IMG/VR virus record: IMGVR_UViG_3300036780_000409
Coordinates: 1 to 50,825 of that record
Origin: a virus
Direction: 5' to 3' (one strand)
Length of the DNA stretch: 50,825 nt
This document shows positions 8,186 to 16,247 of the stretch, piece by piece. The notes under the pieces are model-generated. The model was not told the origin of the DNA and ran no database searches. It saw only the letters and a program-made list of their open reading frames with translations. The position numbers and the translations under genes were made by a program. Within the stretch, counting starts at the first letter, position 1. Each line of letters begins with the position of its first letter.

Positions 8186-8316
8186 TCTGCCCACGCTGCA
8201 ATTCGCTCTTGCGCGAGCACGAACCTAGCCTCGATTGGCTGCGCTATTTCGAGTGCGGCGATTGCCTCTCGGTCTGGCACATCGAGGTCGTGGGGGGGGC
8301 AGCTATTTGGCTTTAG
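8182..8316 (+). CDS. 44-residue zinc-ribbon microprotein
   Basis: A short ORF starting at an ATG that overlaps the previous stop (ATGA) and ending at TAG 8314-8316. It encodes MICPRCNSLL then, 20 or so residues on, FECGDCLSVWH: two CxxC pairs in ribbon spacing, typical of small phage or transcription-factor-like zinc ribbons. It is short, but the two paired CxxC motifs and the overlap make it convincing. Confidence 0.55.
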   Translation: MICPRCNSLLREHEPSLDWLRYFECGDCLSVWHIEVVGGAAIWL

Positions 8317-8354
8317 GTAGATCGAAACGCGAGAAGGAAGCGAAAGGAGAAACG

Positions 8355-8939
8355 ATGGTCGTAAAGGGAAAAGGCGGGAATTTTAGAGAGAACGTTGTAG
8401 CGGCAGCAAAAGCGGACGGGCAAACGGTCGAGCCGGTCGCCGAGCAGCAACAGCTTATCGACACCACCGCGCCGGTGCCGAGCGTGATCGGGGAAAAGTT
8501 CCTGGTGCGCTTCGTGCGCGAAGGCGGTTTCAAAAAAGAAGAAAACGAGAGAACGGTGGGCATCGATTTCTCGACGGCCTTGACGGCGGCGCACGACGAT
8601 CTTCTCGATCCGAACGTGCTCTCGTCTGTGAAGTTTCTGCGCAAGAACCACGCGGGCGGAGTCAGCGATATTGAGATTCCCGCCCAGACCATTGAAATCT
8701 TCCTCGCGCCGGAAATGCCCAACATCCTGAAGCTGATCGGCGTCGAAGCGGTGCGCGTGAACGTCGATTACATCCTCGAAAAAGGCTCAGGGAAAGAGAC
8801 CAAGGCGCTGCGTCTTTCGTGGCGGACGATTGCCGAGGCCACCCAGGAAGTCGTGGAATTCATTCGCACGCACTTTGACGAGAGCTTGTGGATGGAGATG
8901 CGGCCTAGTCAGGGAGTTTTGAAGGAACAGGCGGCGTAG
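8355..8939 (+). CDS. hypothetical phage protein upstream of helicase-methylase
   Basis: A 194-residue protein from the ATG at 8355, preceded by AAAGGAGA. A longer reading from 8235 overlaps the microprotein gene and has no ribosome site. The N-terminus is basic and probably disordered; from about residue 45 there is a folded part with strands (KFLVRFVREGG, VSDIEIPAQTIEIFLAP) and a C-terminal helix (EATQEVVEFIRTHFDE). I do not recognise the family. Its stop is one base before the TTG start of the helicase-methyltransferase, so the two are probably made together. Confidence 0.6.
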   Translation: MVVKGKGGNFRENVVAAAKADGQTVEPVAEQQQLIDTTAPVPSVIGEKFLVRFVREGGFKKEENERTVGIDFSTALTAAHDDLLDPNVLSSVKFLRKNHAGGVSDIEIPAQTIEIFLAPEMPNILKLIGVEAVRVNVDYILEKGSGKETKALRLSWRTIAEATQEVVEFIRTHFDESLWMEMRPSQGVLKEQAA

Positions 8940-11567
8940 TTGCGCCAATCGGCCCAAGTCGAAACGCGGCTCGCGGAGTACCGCGCGTTCCTGGAAGCGA
9001 AGCGTGTAGCGGCCCCGGAGCGCGGCATTGCGGTACCCGCGACGGCGTTGAGAGATGTCCTCAAACCGTTCCAGCGGGACATTGTGGCCTGGGCCTTGCG
9101 CCGGGGATGCGCGGCGATCTTTGCCTCCTTCGGATTGGGCAAGACGCTTATGCAACTGGAGATTGCCGCGCATATCGTGGACCGCTGCGAGGGGAACTTT
9201 CTGATCGTGACGCCGCTTGGAGTTCGTCAGGAGTTCACGCGAGATGCGGCGCTATTGGGCGTGCGGACCAAATTCATCCGGTCGATCGATGAGTGCGATT
9301 CGGAGCATTCGATCTACCTCACCAATTACGAGACGATCCGCGATGGCAAATTGGATCCTCGCAAATTCACTGGCGTGAGCCTGGACGAAGCGGCCATCCT
9401 TCGCGGTTTCGGAGGCTCGAAAACGTTCCGCGAATTCATGCGGCTATTTGAGAACGGGCAGGTGCGCTACAAGTTCGTGGCCACGGCTACGCCTTCGCCG
9501 AACGAATTTATTGAACTGTTGGCCTACTCCGCGTTCCTCGACGTAATGGACGTTGGGCAGGCGAAGACCCGATTCTTCAAGCGCGATTCGACCAATGCCG
9601 ACAATCTGACCTTGCATCCGCACAAAGAGCGCGAATTCTGGCTGTGGATGTCCACTTGGGCGATCTTCCTGCAGAAGCCATCAGAATTGGGCTATTCCGA
9701 CGAAGGCTACGAACTCCCGGAGATGGATATCCGCTGGCACGAAATCCCCACGGACCACGCGGATGCCGGCGAGGAAGTCTCGGGACAGAAGCGGCTCGTG
9801 CGCAATGCCGCGATTGGCGTGACCGACGCCTCGCGCGAGAAGAGGCGATCGCTGCCCGGGCGCCTAGCGAAGCTGATGGAGATTCGCGCGGAGGACTTGG
9901 AAGCACACCGGGTGATCTGGCACGACCTGGAAGATGAGCGCCGTGCGATTGAGAGCGCCATTCCCGCGTGCGCCACCGTTTACGGCAGTCAACCCTTAGA
10001 CGAGCGCGAGGAAATCGTTATCGACTTCTCGGAAGGCAAGATTCAGGAACTCGCCAGTAAGCCGGTGATGCTTGGGTCAGGTTGCAATTTTCAACGCCAC
10101 TGCCATTGGGCCGTATTCCTGGGCATCGGCTTCAAATTCAACGACTTCATACAGGCCATCCACAGGTGCCATCGCTTCTTGCAAACGAAGAAAGTCCGGG
10201 TCGACCTGATCTACACCGAAGCCGAGCGCGAAGTGCGCCGCACGCTCGAACGCAAATGGGATGAGCACAAAAAGCTCGTGGCCAAGATGAGCGAAATCAT
10301 CCGCGAATACGGACTGGCGGCGAACGCGCTGCACGCGGAGATGTCGCGCGGCATGGGAATCGATCGGCACGAAGAATCGGGCGATTCTTGGCGCATGGTG
10401 AACGCCGATTGCGTGGAAGAGGCCGCGGCGCTTGCCTCTGACTCGGCCGGCCTGATCCTCACGTCGATTCCGTTCTCAACGCAGTACGAGTACAGCCCGA
10501 ACTATTCCGACTTCGGACACTCGGACGACAACGGACATTTTTTCCGGCAGATGGACTTTCTGACTCCGGAACTCTATCGCGTGCTCAAGCCCGGGCGCGT
10601 GGCGGCGATTCACGTGAAGGACCGCATCGTGCCGGGCGGCATGACGGGCCTGGGATTCCAGACGGTCTACCCATTCCACGCCGATTGCATCGCCCACTAC
10701 ACCAAGCACGGTTTCGCGTATCTCGGAATGAAGACCATCGTCACGGACGTGGTGCGCGAGAACAATCAGACCTATCGCCTGGGCTGGACCGAACAGTGCA
10801 AGGACGGCTCGCGCATGGGCGTGGGGATGCCGGAATACCTACTGCTATTCCGCAAGCCGCCTACCGATGGCGCCAATGGCTACGCGGACGAGCCGGTCGT
10901 CAAGTCGAAGGCCGAGTACTCGAGATCGCGCTGGCAGATTGACGCGCACGGCTTCGCACGGTCGAGCGGGGATCGCCTGCTCGCGCCGGAAGATTTGACC
11001 GCGCTGCCCCACGAGCGCATTTCCAAACTTTTCCGCAGCTTTTCCACCGGCGAAGTCTACGACTACGAGCGCCACGTCGCGTTGAGCGAATCGCTGGAAA
11101 CCTGCCCAGAGTGCCATCACATTCACATCGGCTCGGAAGTTTGCGGACGCAACGGGAACGGCACGCCAAAGTGCGAATGCCGGGGAAGCGGCCGCTTGCC
11201 GGTCACGTTCATGCTGATGCAGCCGCAAAGTTGGCACCCGGACGTGTACACCGACATAACGCGCATGCGCACGCTCAACGGAGCGCAACAAGCCAAAGGG
11301 CGCGAGATGCATTTGTGCCCGATGCAGTTCGATCTGGCGGACCGGGTAATTGCGCAATTCTCGCGACCGGGTGAAACCGTTTTCGACCCCTTCGCGGGAA
11401 TCGGAACTTGTCCAATGCGAGCGGTAAAGCTCGGGCGCTTCGGCCTGGGAATCGAGCTGAGCGAACGCTATTTCGTGGACGCGGTTTATTACTGCCGCGA
11501 GGCCGAGCGTGGCCGCAACGTTCCGGCGTTGTTTGATTTAGAAGTGGAAGCCGAGGTCTCTCTGTGA
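8940..11567 (+). CDS. fused SNF2-type helicase and DNA methyltransferase
   Basis: An 875-residue two-enzyme protein. The N-terminal half is an SF2/SNF2-like ATPase: LKPFQRDIVAWAL, Walker A FGLGKT (64-69), a DEAA box (149-152), TATPSPN (182-188) and an arginine-finger-like QAIHRCHRFLQ (405-415). The C-terminal half is an amino-methyltransferase with the catalytic motif before the SAM motif: LTSIPF (507-512) in place of the usual DPPY or SPPY, then DPFAGIGT (816-823) and GIELSERY. A cysteine cluster (C722, C725, C735, C745, C747) lies between them. The likely role is protection or remodelling of phage DNA. The start is TTG, with AAGGAA upstream. Confidence 0.8.
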   Translation: MRQSAQVETRLAEYRAFLEAKRVAAPERGIAVPATALRDVLKPFQRDIVAWALRRGCAAIFASFGLGKTLMQLEIAAHIVDRCEGNFLIVTPLGVRQEFTRDAALLGVRTKFIRSIDECDSEHSIYLTNYETIRDGKLDPRKFTGVSLDEAAILRGFGGSKTFREFMRLFENGQVRYKFVATATPSPNEFIELLAYSAFLDVMDVGQAKTRFFKRDSTNADNLTLHPHKEREFWLWMSTWAIFLQKPSELGYSDEGYELPEMDIRWHEIPTDHADAGEEVSGQKRLVRNAAIGVTDASREKRRSLPGRLAKLMEIRAEDLEAHRVIWHDLEDERRAIESAIPACATVYGSQPLDEREEIVIDFSEGKIQELASKPVMLGSGCNFQRHCHWAVFLGIGFKFNDFIQAIHRCHRFLQTKKVRVDLIYTEAEREVRRTLERKWDEHKKLVAKMSEIIREYGLAANALHAEMSRGMGIDRHEESGDSWRMVNADCVEEAAALASDSAGLILTSIPFSTQYEYSPNYSDFGHSDDNGHFFRQMDFLTPELYRVLKPGRVAAIHVKDRIVPGGMTGLGFQTVYPFHADCIAHYTKHGFAYLGMKTIVTDVVRENNQTYRLGWTEQCKDGSRMGVGMPEYLLLFRKPPTDGANGYADEPVVKSKAEYSRSRWQIDAHGFARSSGDRLLAPEDLTALPHERISKLFRSFSTGEVYDYERHVALSESLETCPECHHIHIGSEVCGRNGNGTPKCECRGSGRLPVTFMLMQPQSWHPDVYTDITRMRTLNGAQQAKGREMHLCPMQFDLADRVIAQFSRPGETVFDPFAGIGTCPMRAVKLGRFGLGIELSERYFVDAVYYCREAERGRNVPALFDLEVEAEVSL

Positions 11568-11752
11568 CCGACTCTCTCCCCGCCAAAGGCCAAATGTGGC
11601 TCAGAAGCTCCGGCCCCAACAAAGGCGCGCGCGTCGAAGTGGTCAAGGCGGACAAGCGCACCGTCGAGTACCGGGCGTATGCGGGAGGGAAAGTGCTGGC
11701 GATGTTCCCGGAGGATTTTTGCAATTCGTTCGAGATGGAGAGGAAGGCGTGA
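11564..11752 (+). CDS. hypothetical small protein (SH3-like)
   Basis: A 62-residue protein that starts with GTG in the stop of the helicase-methyltransferase gene. The run KGQMWLRSSGPNKGARVEVV, then TVEYRAYAGGKVLAMFPEDF, reads as a small five-stranded barrel. This is a common shape for short phage proteins of unknown function. It is coupled to the next mini-ORF by GTGA. Confidence 0.5.
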   Translation: MTDSLPAKGQMWLRSSGPNKGARVEVVKADKRTVEYRAYAGGKVLAMFPEDFCNSFEMERKA

Positions 11753-11793
11753 GCCAAATCGTTCTAGGTAAAGCGGGGAACGCAAAGGTATGA
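11749..11793 (+). CDS. 14-residue coupling ORF
   Basis: GTG overlaps the previous stop (GTGA) and the TGA overlaps the ATG of the HerA-like gene (ATGA). It encodes MSQIVLGKAGNAKV. It bridges exactly the gap between two genes and may only serve to pass ribosomes on to the downstream gene. Confidence 0.35.
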   Translation: MSQIVLGKAGNAKV

Positions 11794-13544
11794 GCGATCC
11801 ACTAATGCCCGCAGCCGCTCTCGATCAGCATTTAATTGCGCTCGGGAAGACCGGCGCCGGCAAATCCTCTGCCGTGCGCGTTCTGGTCGAGGACCTGCTT
11901 GAGCGGAAAGAGCGTGTGGTTGTCATAACCCCAAAGAGCGATTGGTGGGGAATCAAGCTGGCCGCCGATGGAAAACACGCCGGATATCCGCTCGTAGTTT
12001 TTGGAGGAGATCACGCCGACATGCCGCTCAACCACACGAGTGGGAAGATGATGGCGGAGCTTCTGGCCTCCGGGAACCGCTCGGCCGTTTTGCAGATGCG
12101 CGAATTCATGCCAGCCGAGCGTGAGCAGTTTTGGGGCGATTTCGCGATGGGCCTTTTTCGATTACTGGAAGGAAAAATGTATCTGGTTATCGATGAGGTT
12201 CATAATTTCGCGCCGAAAGGCAAGGTCGAGGGAAAAGCCGCGACCATGCTCCATTGGTCCAACAAACTCGCGAGCGAGTCGCGTGGCCTCGGTATAACGC
12301 TAATCGCAGCGTCCCAGCGCCCCCAAAAAGTTCACAACGATTTTCTGACCTCCTGTGAAACGTTGATCGCAATGCGCGTCACGACGCAATGGGACCGGCA
12401 GGCCATCAAGGATTGGATCGATGGTTGCGGTGATAAGGAAACGGGCGCCGAGGTCTTGAGCACTTTGGCGCAGATGAAACGCGGCGACGCCTGGGTGTGG
12501 TCCCCGGAGATCGAGTTTGGTCCGAAGCAGATTCACTTCCCCATGTTCAGGACCTACGACTCTTTTAAGCCGCAAGAGCCAAAGGCGGTTAAATCGCTCA
12601 GTGGATGGGCAGAGGTGAATCTGGAGGATGTCCGCAAGAAGCTGGACTATGTTGTCAAGGAAGCCGAGGCGAACGATCCGAATAAACTTCGCACCCGCAT
12701 CGCGCAGCTTGAGGCAGAAGCGCGCAAGAAGCCCGCAGCCACGAAGGAAGTTGCTGTCGCTGACGCCAAGGCCATCGAACGCGCGGCGCGACAAGTCGAA
12801 CAGGGATTTCGAACGCAACTCGGTCAATTGGAGAAAGGGATGAAATCCGCGCAACGGACACTTTCACTGATTGCTGAGGCTGCGAGTTCGGCGAGCGCAA
12901 AGATGGGACCCATTAAGCCGTTCGTTCTGCCGCAAGTTTCGGGAGCGGAAATCCAACAGAAAGGGCTCGCGCTGGAACGGGCTGCGCAAAACCTATCGCA
13001 TGCAGCGCCCATCCGCTCCCGTCAATTACCGCCGATTGCCACGGAAGCCCACACCAATGGCGATTCGGAACTGACTGGCCCGATGCGCAAGATCCTCCGC
13101 GCGCTGGCTGAACTCTCCGCCATCGGCAAGGATGCGCCGCCCAAAGCGATGGCCGCGGCGTGGGCTGGTTACTCCGCGCAAGGTGGTGCCTTTGGCAATC
13201 CCATCGGCACGCTGAATAGTTTGGGCCTGGTGCGCTATCCGCAACCGGGATTCGTTTCGTTGACCGAGGAAGGCGCGTCCGCAATTGGCGCGCAAGATGT
13301 GCCGGATTCATCCGAAGTGAGACGAAGAATCGAGTCGATTTGCACCGGACCGGAGCGAAAGATTCTCACGGCGCTTCTGGAAAATGGCGAGGGGGAAATC
13401 TCCAAAGAGGAACTTGCGGAGAAAAGCGGGTACTCGCCGGTGGGCGGCGCTTTCGGGAATCCGATTGGAGCGTTGCGCACGAAAGGGCTGCTCGATTATC
13501 CGCGACCGGGGATGGTCCGAGCGGCGGAGTGGTTGTTCATATGA
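11790..13544 (+). CDS. HerA/FtsK-type ATPase with tandem winged-helix tail
   Basis: A 584-residue protein. The ATPase has Walker A GKTGAGKS (19-26), Walker B LVIDEVHNF (132-140) and an ASQRPQK motif (174-180), as in HerA/DUF87 DNA pumps. A helical linker (about 290-410, with AEARKKPAATK and long A/E/Q-rich stretches) leads to two copies of a winged-helix-like unit: 430-519 and 520-584. They share G-P-x-R-K-I-L at the start and a nearly identical GGAFGNPIG...L...YP.PG wing. HerA proteins work with NurA-type nucleases or in DNA translocation; none is adjacent here. The start overlaps the mini-ORF. Confidence 0.75.
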   Translation: MSDPLMPAAALDQHLIALGKTGAGKSSAVRVLVEDLLERKERVVVITPKSDWWGIKLAADGKHAGYPLVVFGGDHADMPLNHTSGKMMAELLASGNRSAVLQMREFMPAEREQFWGDFAMGLFRLLEGKMYLVIDEVHNFAPKGKVEGKAATMLHWSNKLASESRGLGITLIAASQRPQKVHNDFLTSCETLIAMRVTTQWDRQAIKDWIDGCGDKETGAEVLSTLAQMKRGDAWVWSPEIEFGPKQIHFPMFRTYDSFKPQEPKAVKSLSGWAEVNLEDVRKKLDYVVKEAEANDPNKLRTRIAQLEAEARKKPAATKEVAVADAKAIERAARQVEQGFRTQLGQLEKGMKSAQRTLSLIAEAASSASAKMGPIKPFVLPQVSGAEIQQKGLALERAAQNLSHAAPIRSRQLPPIATEAHTNGDSELTGPMRKILRALAELSAIGKDAPPKAMAAAWAGYSAQGGAFGNPIGTLNSLGLVRYPQPGFVSLTEEGASAIGAQDVPDSSEVRRRIESICTGPERKILTALLENGEGEISKEELAEKSGYSPVGGAFGNPIGALRTKGLLDYPRPGMVRAAEWLFI

Positions 13545-13951
13545 AGCATTCCAAAATCGATCCGAGCCTCGAACCGCGCAAGCAGCTCGCGACGTTTTAC
13601 ATGCTCGGCTACAGGTCCGAAGGATCGCGTTTCGAGCGCCGGCTGTACCAGCGCATTTGGTGGCGCATTCGTATGTCGGACCCATCGAACCGCGCGGAGA
13701 TAAACGCCAAGCGCCGCGAGAACGCCGCCCGTCACAGGATCAAGAATCGTAGACGCTGCGCAAAGTGGCGCCGCGAAAACCGCGCGTGGATCAGGAAAGC
13801 GACACGCAAGAGATGGAACAAAATCTGCCGGCGATGCGCTTTCTGTCGGGCGCGATCGACGTACCAGAATCGGCTGAAATTGGTCGAGCGGATAGTGCCG
13901 GACGGGAAGGGAAATTGGGAGGCGAGGAAGGTGTATTGGTGCGGTTGTTAG
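13541..13951 (+). CDS. highly basic cysteine-rich protein
   Basis: A 136-residue protein from the ATG overlapping the HerA stop (ATGA). The frame is open upstream to 13340, but that part lies inside the HerA gene. The middle is extremely arginine-rich (for example RRENAARHRIKNRRRCAKWR), and the C-terminus has CRRCAFC then, about 30 residues on, YWCGC, a plausible zinc finger. A DNA- or RNA-binding protein is likely, but no specific family is recognised. It is the last gene before a 97-bp spacer. Confidence 0.55.
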   Translation: MKHSKIDPSLEPRKQLATFYMLGYRSEGSRFERRLYQRIWWRIRMSDPSNRAEINAKRRENAARHRIKNRRRCAKWRRENRAWIRKATRKRWNKICRRCAFCRARSTYQNRLKLVERIVPDGKGNWEARKVYWCGC

Positions 13952-14048
13952 CACGTTAAAAAAATTTGGTCAAGTTGCGGCATACATTTTTGTACGGATT
14001 TTGGAGTGGGAAATTCGGGTATCTAGGTCTCGCCTGAGGGGGCGATGA
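13952..14048 (+). promoter_or_regulatory. AT-rich intergenic spacer with short palindrome
   Basis: This is the only gene-free spacer in the left third that is clearly AT-rich, and it separates two coupled gene runs, so a promoter for the 14049-16963 run is expected. It contains the inverted repeat TACA-TTTT-TGTA at 13983-13994, a possible operator. TTGCGG at 13975 could be a weak -35, but I cannot find a convincing -10. A GAGGGGGCG ribosome site precedes the ATG at 14049. Confidence 0.4.
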
Positions 14049-14837
14049 ATGCCAAAGAGGATTCTTGATTTCGAGGCGATGTGGGCATCAGGAAAGCTCT
14101 CGAAATGTAAACCGCAGAACCGGTCGGAGTACTCGTGGCTTTACGGTTTGGCGGACGTCAATGGGTCATTTGAAATGACGAATATGACCGTTATTTTCGG
14201 GAAGGTGGCCCCGATCCGGCCCGACCTTACCGTCGCCCGCTTGGAGGAGATTTTCAACGATTTCCACAGGAACGACCTTTTGTACAAGTGGCAGGACGAG
14301 GCTTCCGGCAAGGTTTTTGGGCACTGGATAGGCTCAGAAAAGGGCGGAAGACTACCGCCGAAGAGCCAGAGGGAGAAGTACGCAACAAGCGCGCCACCTG
14401 TCCCTAAAGAGAAGACGAAAAGGGCTTTACCTCCCATTACAGAATCTAGATTAAATCTAGAGCCGGTCCAGAGTGAATCTCGACCTGAGTCTAGACAGGA
14501 AGGGTTTGGTTTAGGTTTGGATTCTGATAGGAAGGGAAAGGTAAATACAACTTCTAGGAACGCGCAAAATCAGCGCGTCCCAAGCCTCTCTCTCGTTTCT
14601 GATTTGGCCCGAAAAAAACAACTAACCCCACAGCAAATCGAATACGGCAAGGTCCACACTTTGGCGAATGAAGCCTTGCGCCTGATCGGAAAACAGGAAC
14701 GCGAGACCGGGAAAGTCGACGAGTTTGCGCTCAAAGAAGACTTGAAGCAGTGGTGCGCGAGCTGCGGCATTCCGTACAACGCCGACGAAATCAGGCGGGC
14801 GCTAGATGCCGCGTCCGGAAAGGCAAAGAGCGCATGA
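14049..14837 (+). CDS. replication-initiator-like (lambda O-type) protein
   Basis: A 262-residue protein with a folded N-terminal part (about 1-110; EYSWLYGLADVNGSFEMTN, then ARLEEIFNDFHRNDLLYKW) that looks like the winged-helix domain of phage replication initiators. A low-complexity linker (about 115-185, rich in P, S, R and E) follows, then a helical C-terminal domain (about 190-260). Lambda O and relatives share this layout, and their origin lies inside the linker-coding DNA; the same place here holds TCTAGA repeats. An alternative ATG at 14045 opens only seven codons. The function is inferred from layout and fold, not from a close match. Confidence 0.5.
   Translation: MPKRILDFEAMWASGKLSKCKPQNRSEYSWLYGLADVNGSFEMTNMTVIFGKVAPIRPDLTVARLEEIFNDFHRNDLLYKWQDEASGKVFGHWIGSEKGGRLPPKSQREKYATSAPPVPKEKTKRALPPITESRLNLEPVQSESRPESRQEGFGLGLDSDRKGKVNTTSRNAQNQRVPSLSLVSDLARKKQLTPQQIEYGKVHTLANEALRLIGKQERETGKVDEFALKEDLKQWCASCGIPYNADEIRRALDAASGKAKSA
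14443..14495 (+). other. candidate replication origin repeats inside the initiator gene
   Basis: Three TCTAGA sites at 14445, 14456 and 14490 lie in the linker-coding part of the initiator-like gene. The first sits in a perfect 10-bp palindrome (AATCTAGATT, 14443-14452); the first two are 11 bp apart, one helical turn. AT-richer DNA with a GGTTTGG repeat follows directly. The arrangement resembles iterons within lambda O, but the repeats are short and chance is possible. Confidence 0.35.
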
Positions 14838-15244
14838 CCTTCGCCCTAACCGCACCGGCACCCAAAAAAAAGAGCGCCAAGTCCGAACTGGAAGAAGCCT
14901 TGTTCGATGAACTGAAACTCTACGGCTTGCCGGTCCCGATTCGCCAACACAAGTTCCATCCCGAGCGTCTCTGGAAATTCGACTTCGCGTGGCCGAAGCA
15001 CAAGATCGCCATCGAACTGCAAGGCGGAATCTACGTCGGCGGAGCGCACAGCCGCGGCGCCTACCAGGAAGGCGACTACGAAAAACTCAACGAGGCCGCG
15101 CGTCTGGGCTGGAAAGTTTTCCAGTTCGGCCCGAGCCAGGTGCGCCGCAAAAAGCGCACGAACGCCTCCTCGAAAGCCCTCACGTTCATGTACGACATCC
15201 TGCGCGAAGAGGCCATGCCGCTCGTGGGACAGGTGAGCCAGTGA
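14834..15244 (+). CDS. PD-(D/E)XK (Vsr/DUF559-like) endonuclease
   Basis: A 136-residue nuclease of a common phage family. The core is LWKFDFAWPKHKIAIELQGG (residues 46-65): D50, then ELQ at 61-63 as the E-x-Q form of the PD-(D/E)XK motif, followed by a GGAHSRGAYQEGDYEKLNEA segment and LGWKVFQFGPSQV. Relatives are Vsr-like or Holliday-junction-resolvase-like enzymes that cut branched or damaged DNA. It starts in the previous stop (ATGA) and hands over to the next gene by GTGA. Resolution of replication or recombination intermediates before packaging is a fair guess. Confidence 0.7.
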   Translation: MTFALTAPAPKKKSAKSELEEALFDELKLYGLPVPIRQHKFHPERLWKFDFAWPKHKIAIELQGGIYVGGAHSRGAYQEGDYEKLNEAARLGWKVFQFGPSQVRRKKRTNASSKALTFMYDILREEAMPLVGQVSQ

Positions 15245-15807
15245 GCAAAATCTGGACGCACAGCGATCTCTGTTTGCGTGCGCAACGATGGCTATCCGGC
15301 ACGCGGAGATGCGATCCGGTCTTCGCGAATATCGCGTCATGCGCGGAAATTCCCGACGCAATCGGATGGTCGAGTTCGTATCGAATGGGCGGAAGCACGG
15401 TGATCGAATGCAAAACATCCCTCTCGGATTTTTACGCGGACCAACGGAAATATTCAGTCTGGAGGCACAAAGAGCGCGGTTGGGACGAGTACCGAAACTC
15501 TCGTCGGGGGGTGACCCCGGAGCAGGCGACTGAATTGGGTTATGGGTTGATCGACCTTCCACGCATGGGCGATTACAGATTTTATTTTTGTGAGCCGGGA
15601 ATAATCACACCCGAAAATCTGACGGCGAACGCCCCCGATCACGGCCTCTGCTACGTCACGGCAAATCGCGTGAAGGTCATCGTGCCTGCGCCGGAACGTA
15701 CGAACGTGAACAAGAACGGGGAGATTCGCTATTTGCGATTCGCGATCCTCAACCGGAAGTTGCCGTATTTTCAACCTGAGCCGTTACGTGAGGCGGTGAG
15801 CCAGTGA
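15241..15807 (+). CDS. MmcB-like PD-(D/E)XK nuclease-fold protein
   Basis: A 188-residue protein starting with GTG at 15241 (the frame is open upstream inside the neighbouring nuclease gene). It has IPDAIGW (37-43) and STVIECKTSLSDFYADQRK (52-70): D39 and the E56-C-K58 motif give a PD-(D/E)XK set, with the S-D-F-x-A-D pattern typical of the MmcB repair family. The rest carries strands typical of that fold and an extended C-terminus. The stop overlaps the ASCH gene. It probably acts on DNA, but whether it cuts is not shown. Confidence 0.6.
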   Translation: MSKIWTHSDLCLRAQRWLSGTRRCDPVFANIASCAEIPDAIGWSSSYRMGGSTVIECKTSLSDFYADQRKYSVWRHKERGWDEYRNSRRGVTPEQATELGYGLIDLPRMGDYRFYFCEPGIITPENLTANAPDHGLCYVTANRVKVIVPAPERTNVNKNGEIRYLRFAILNRKLPYFQPEPLREAVSQ

Positions 15808-16247
15808 AAGCCATCACGCTTTGGCAACCGTGGGCCTCGCTCATAGCCTTCGAGGAAAAGCGCGTCGAGACGCGGAGTTGGGCGACGAAGTATCGCGGGA
15901 AGATTGCGATTCACGCGGCGGCGAAAGAAACGAAAGTATGGGCCGAATCTTCGCGCCGTAGAGATTTTCATCTCGCCATGTGTGCAATCACCGAGAAGCA
16001 TTCGTGGGGCGAAGGCTACTGGCCGAACTCGCATCATCGCGTGGGATTCGGAGCAATTCTCTGCGTTGCAACGCTCGCGGGGATCGAGCACACCGAAGCC
16101 GTCCGCGATGATCTTTCCGAGCAAGAGCGCCTTTTCGGAAATTACGAAGACGGCCGCTACGCGTGGTTTTTCGAGAGCGTTGAGCGATTTGAAAAGCCGA
16201 TCCCGGCGAAAGGCAATCGTATGATTTGGAATTGGAAATCGCTATGA
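15804..16247 (+). CDS. ASCH/PUA-fold domain protein
   Basis: A 147-residue ASCH-domain protein. The family signature is clear: LWQPWASLIA (6-15), then VETRSW (21-26), YRGKIAIHAA (30-39), a later GFGAILCVATLAGIE strand, and a C-terminal WFFESVERFEKPIPAKG segment. ASCH domains share the PUA fold and usually bind RNA or modified nucleotides; several are esterases or nucleases of modified bases. It is coupled by ATGA on both sides. Given the nearby methyltransferase and Mom-like gene, recognition of modified nucleic acid is possible. Confidence 0.8.
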   Translation: MKAITLWQPWASLIAFEEKRVETRSWATKYRGKIAIHAAAKETKVWAESSRRRDFHLAMCAITEKHSWGEGYWPNSHHRVGFGAILCVATLAGIEHTEAVRDDLSEQERLFGNYEDGRYAWFFESVERFEKPIPAKGNRMIWNWKSL

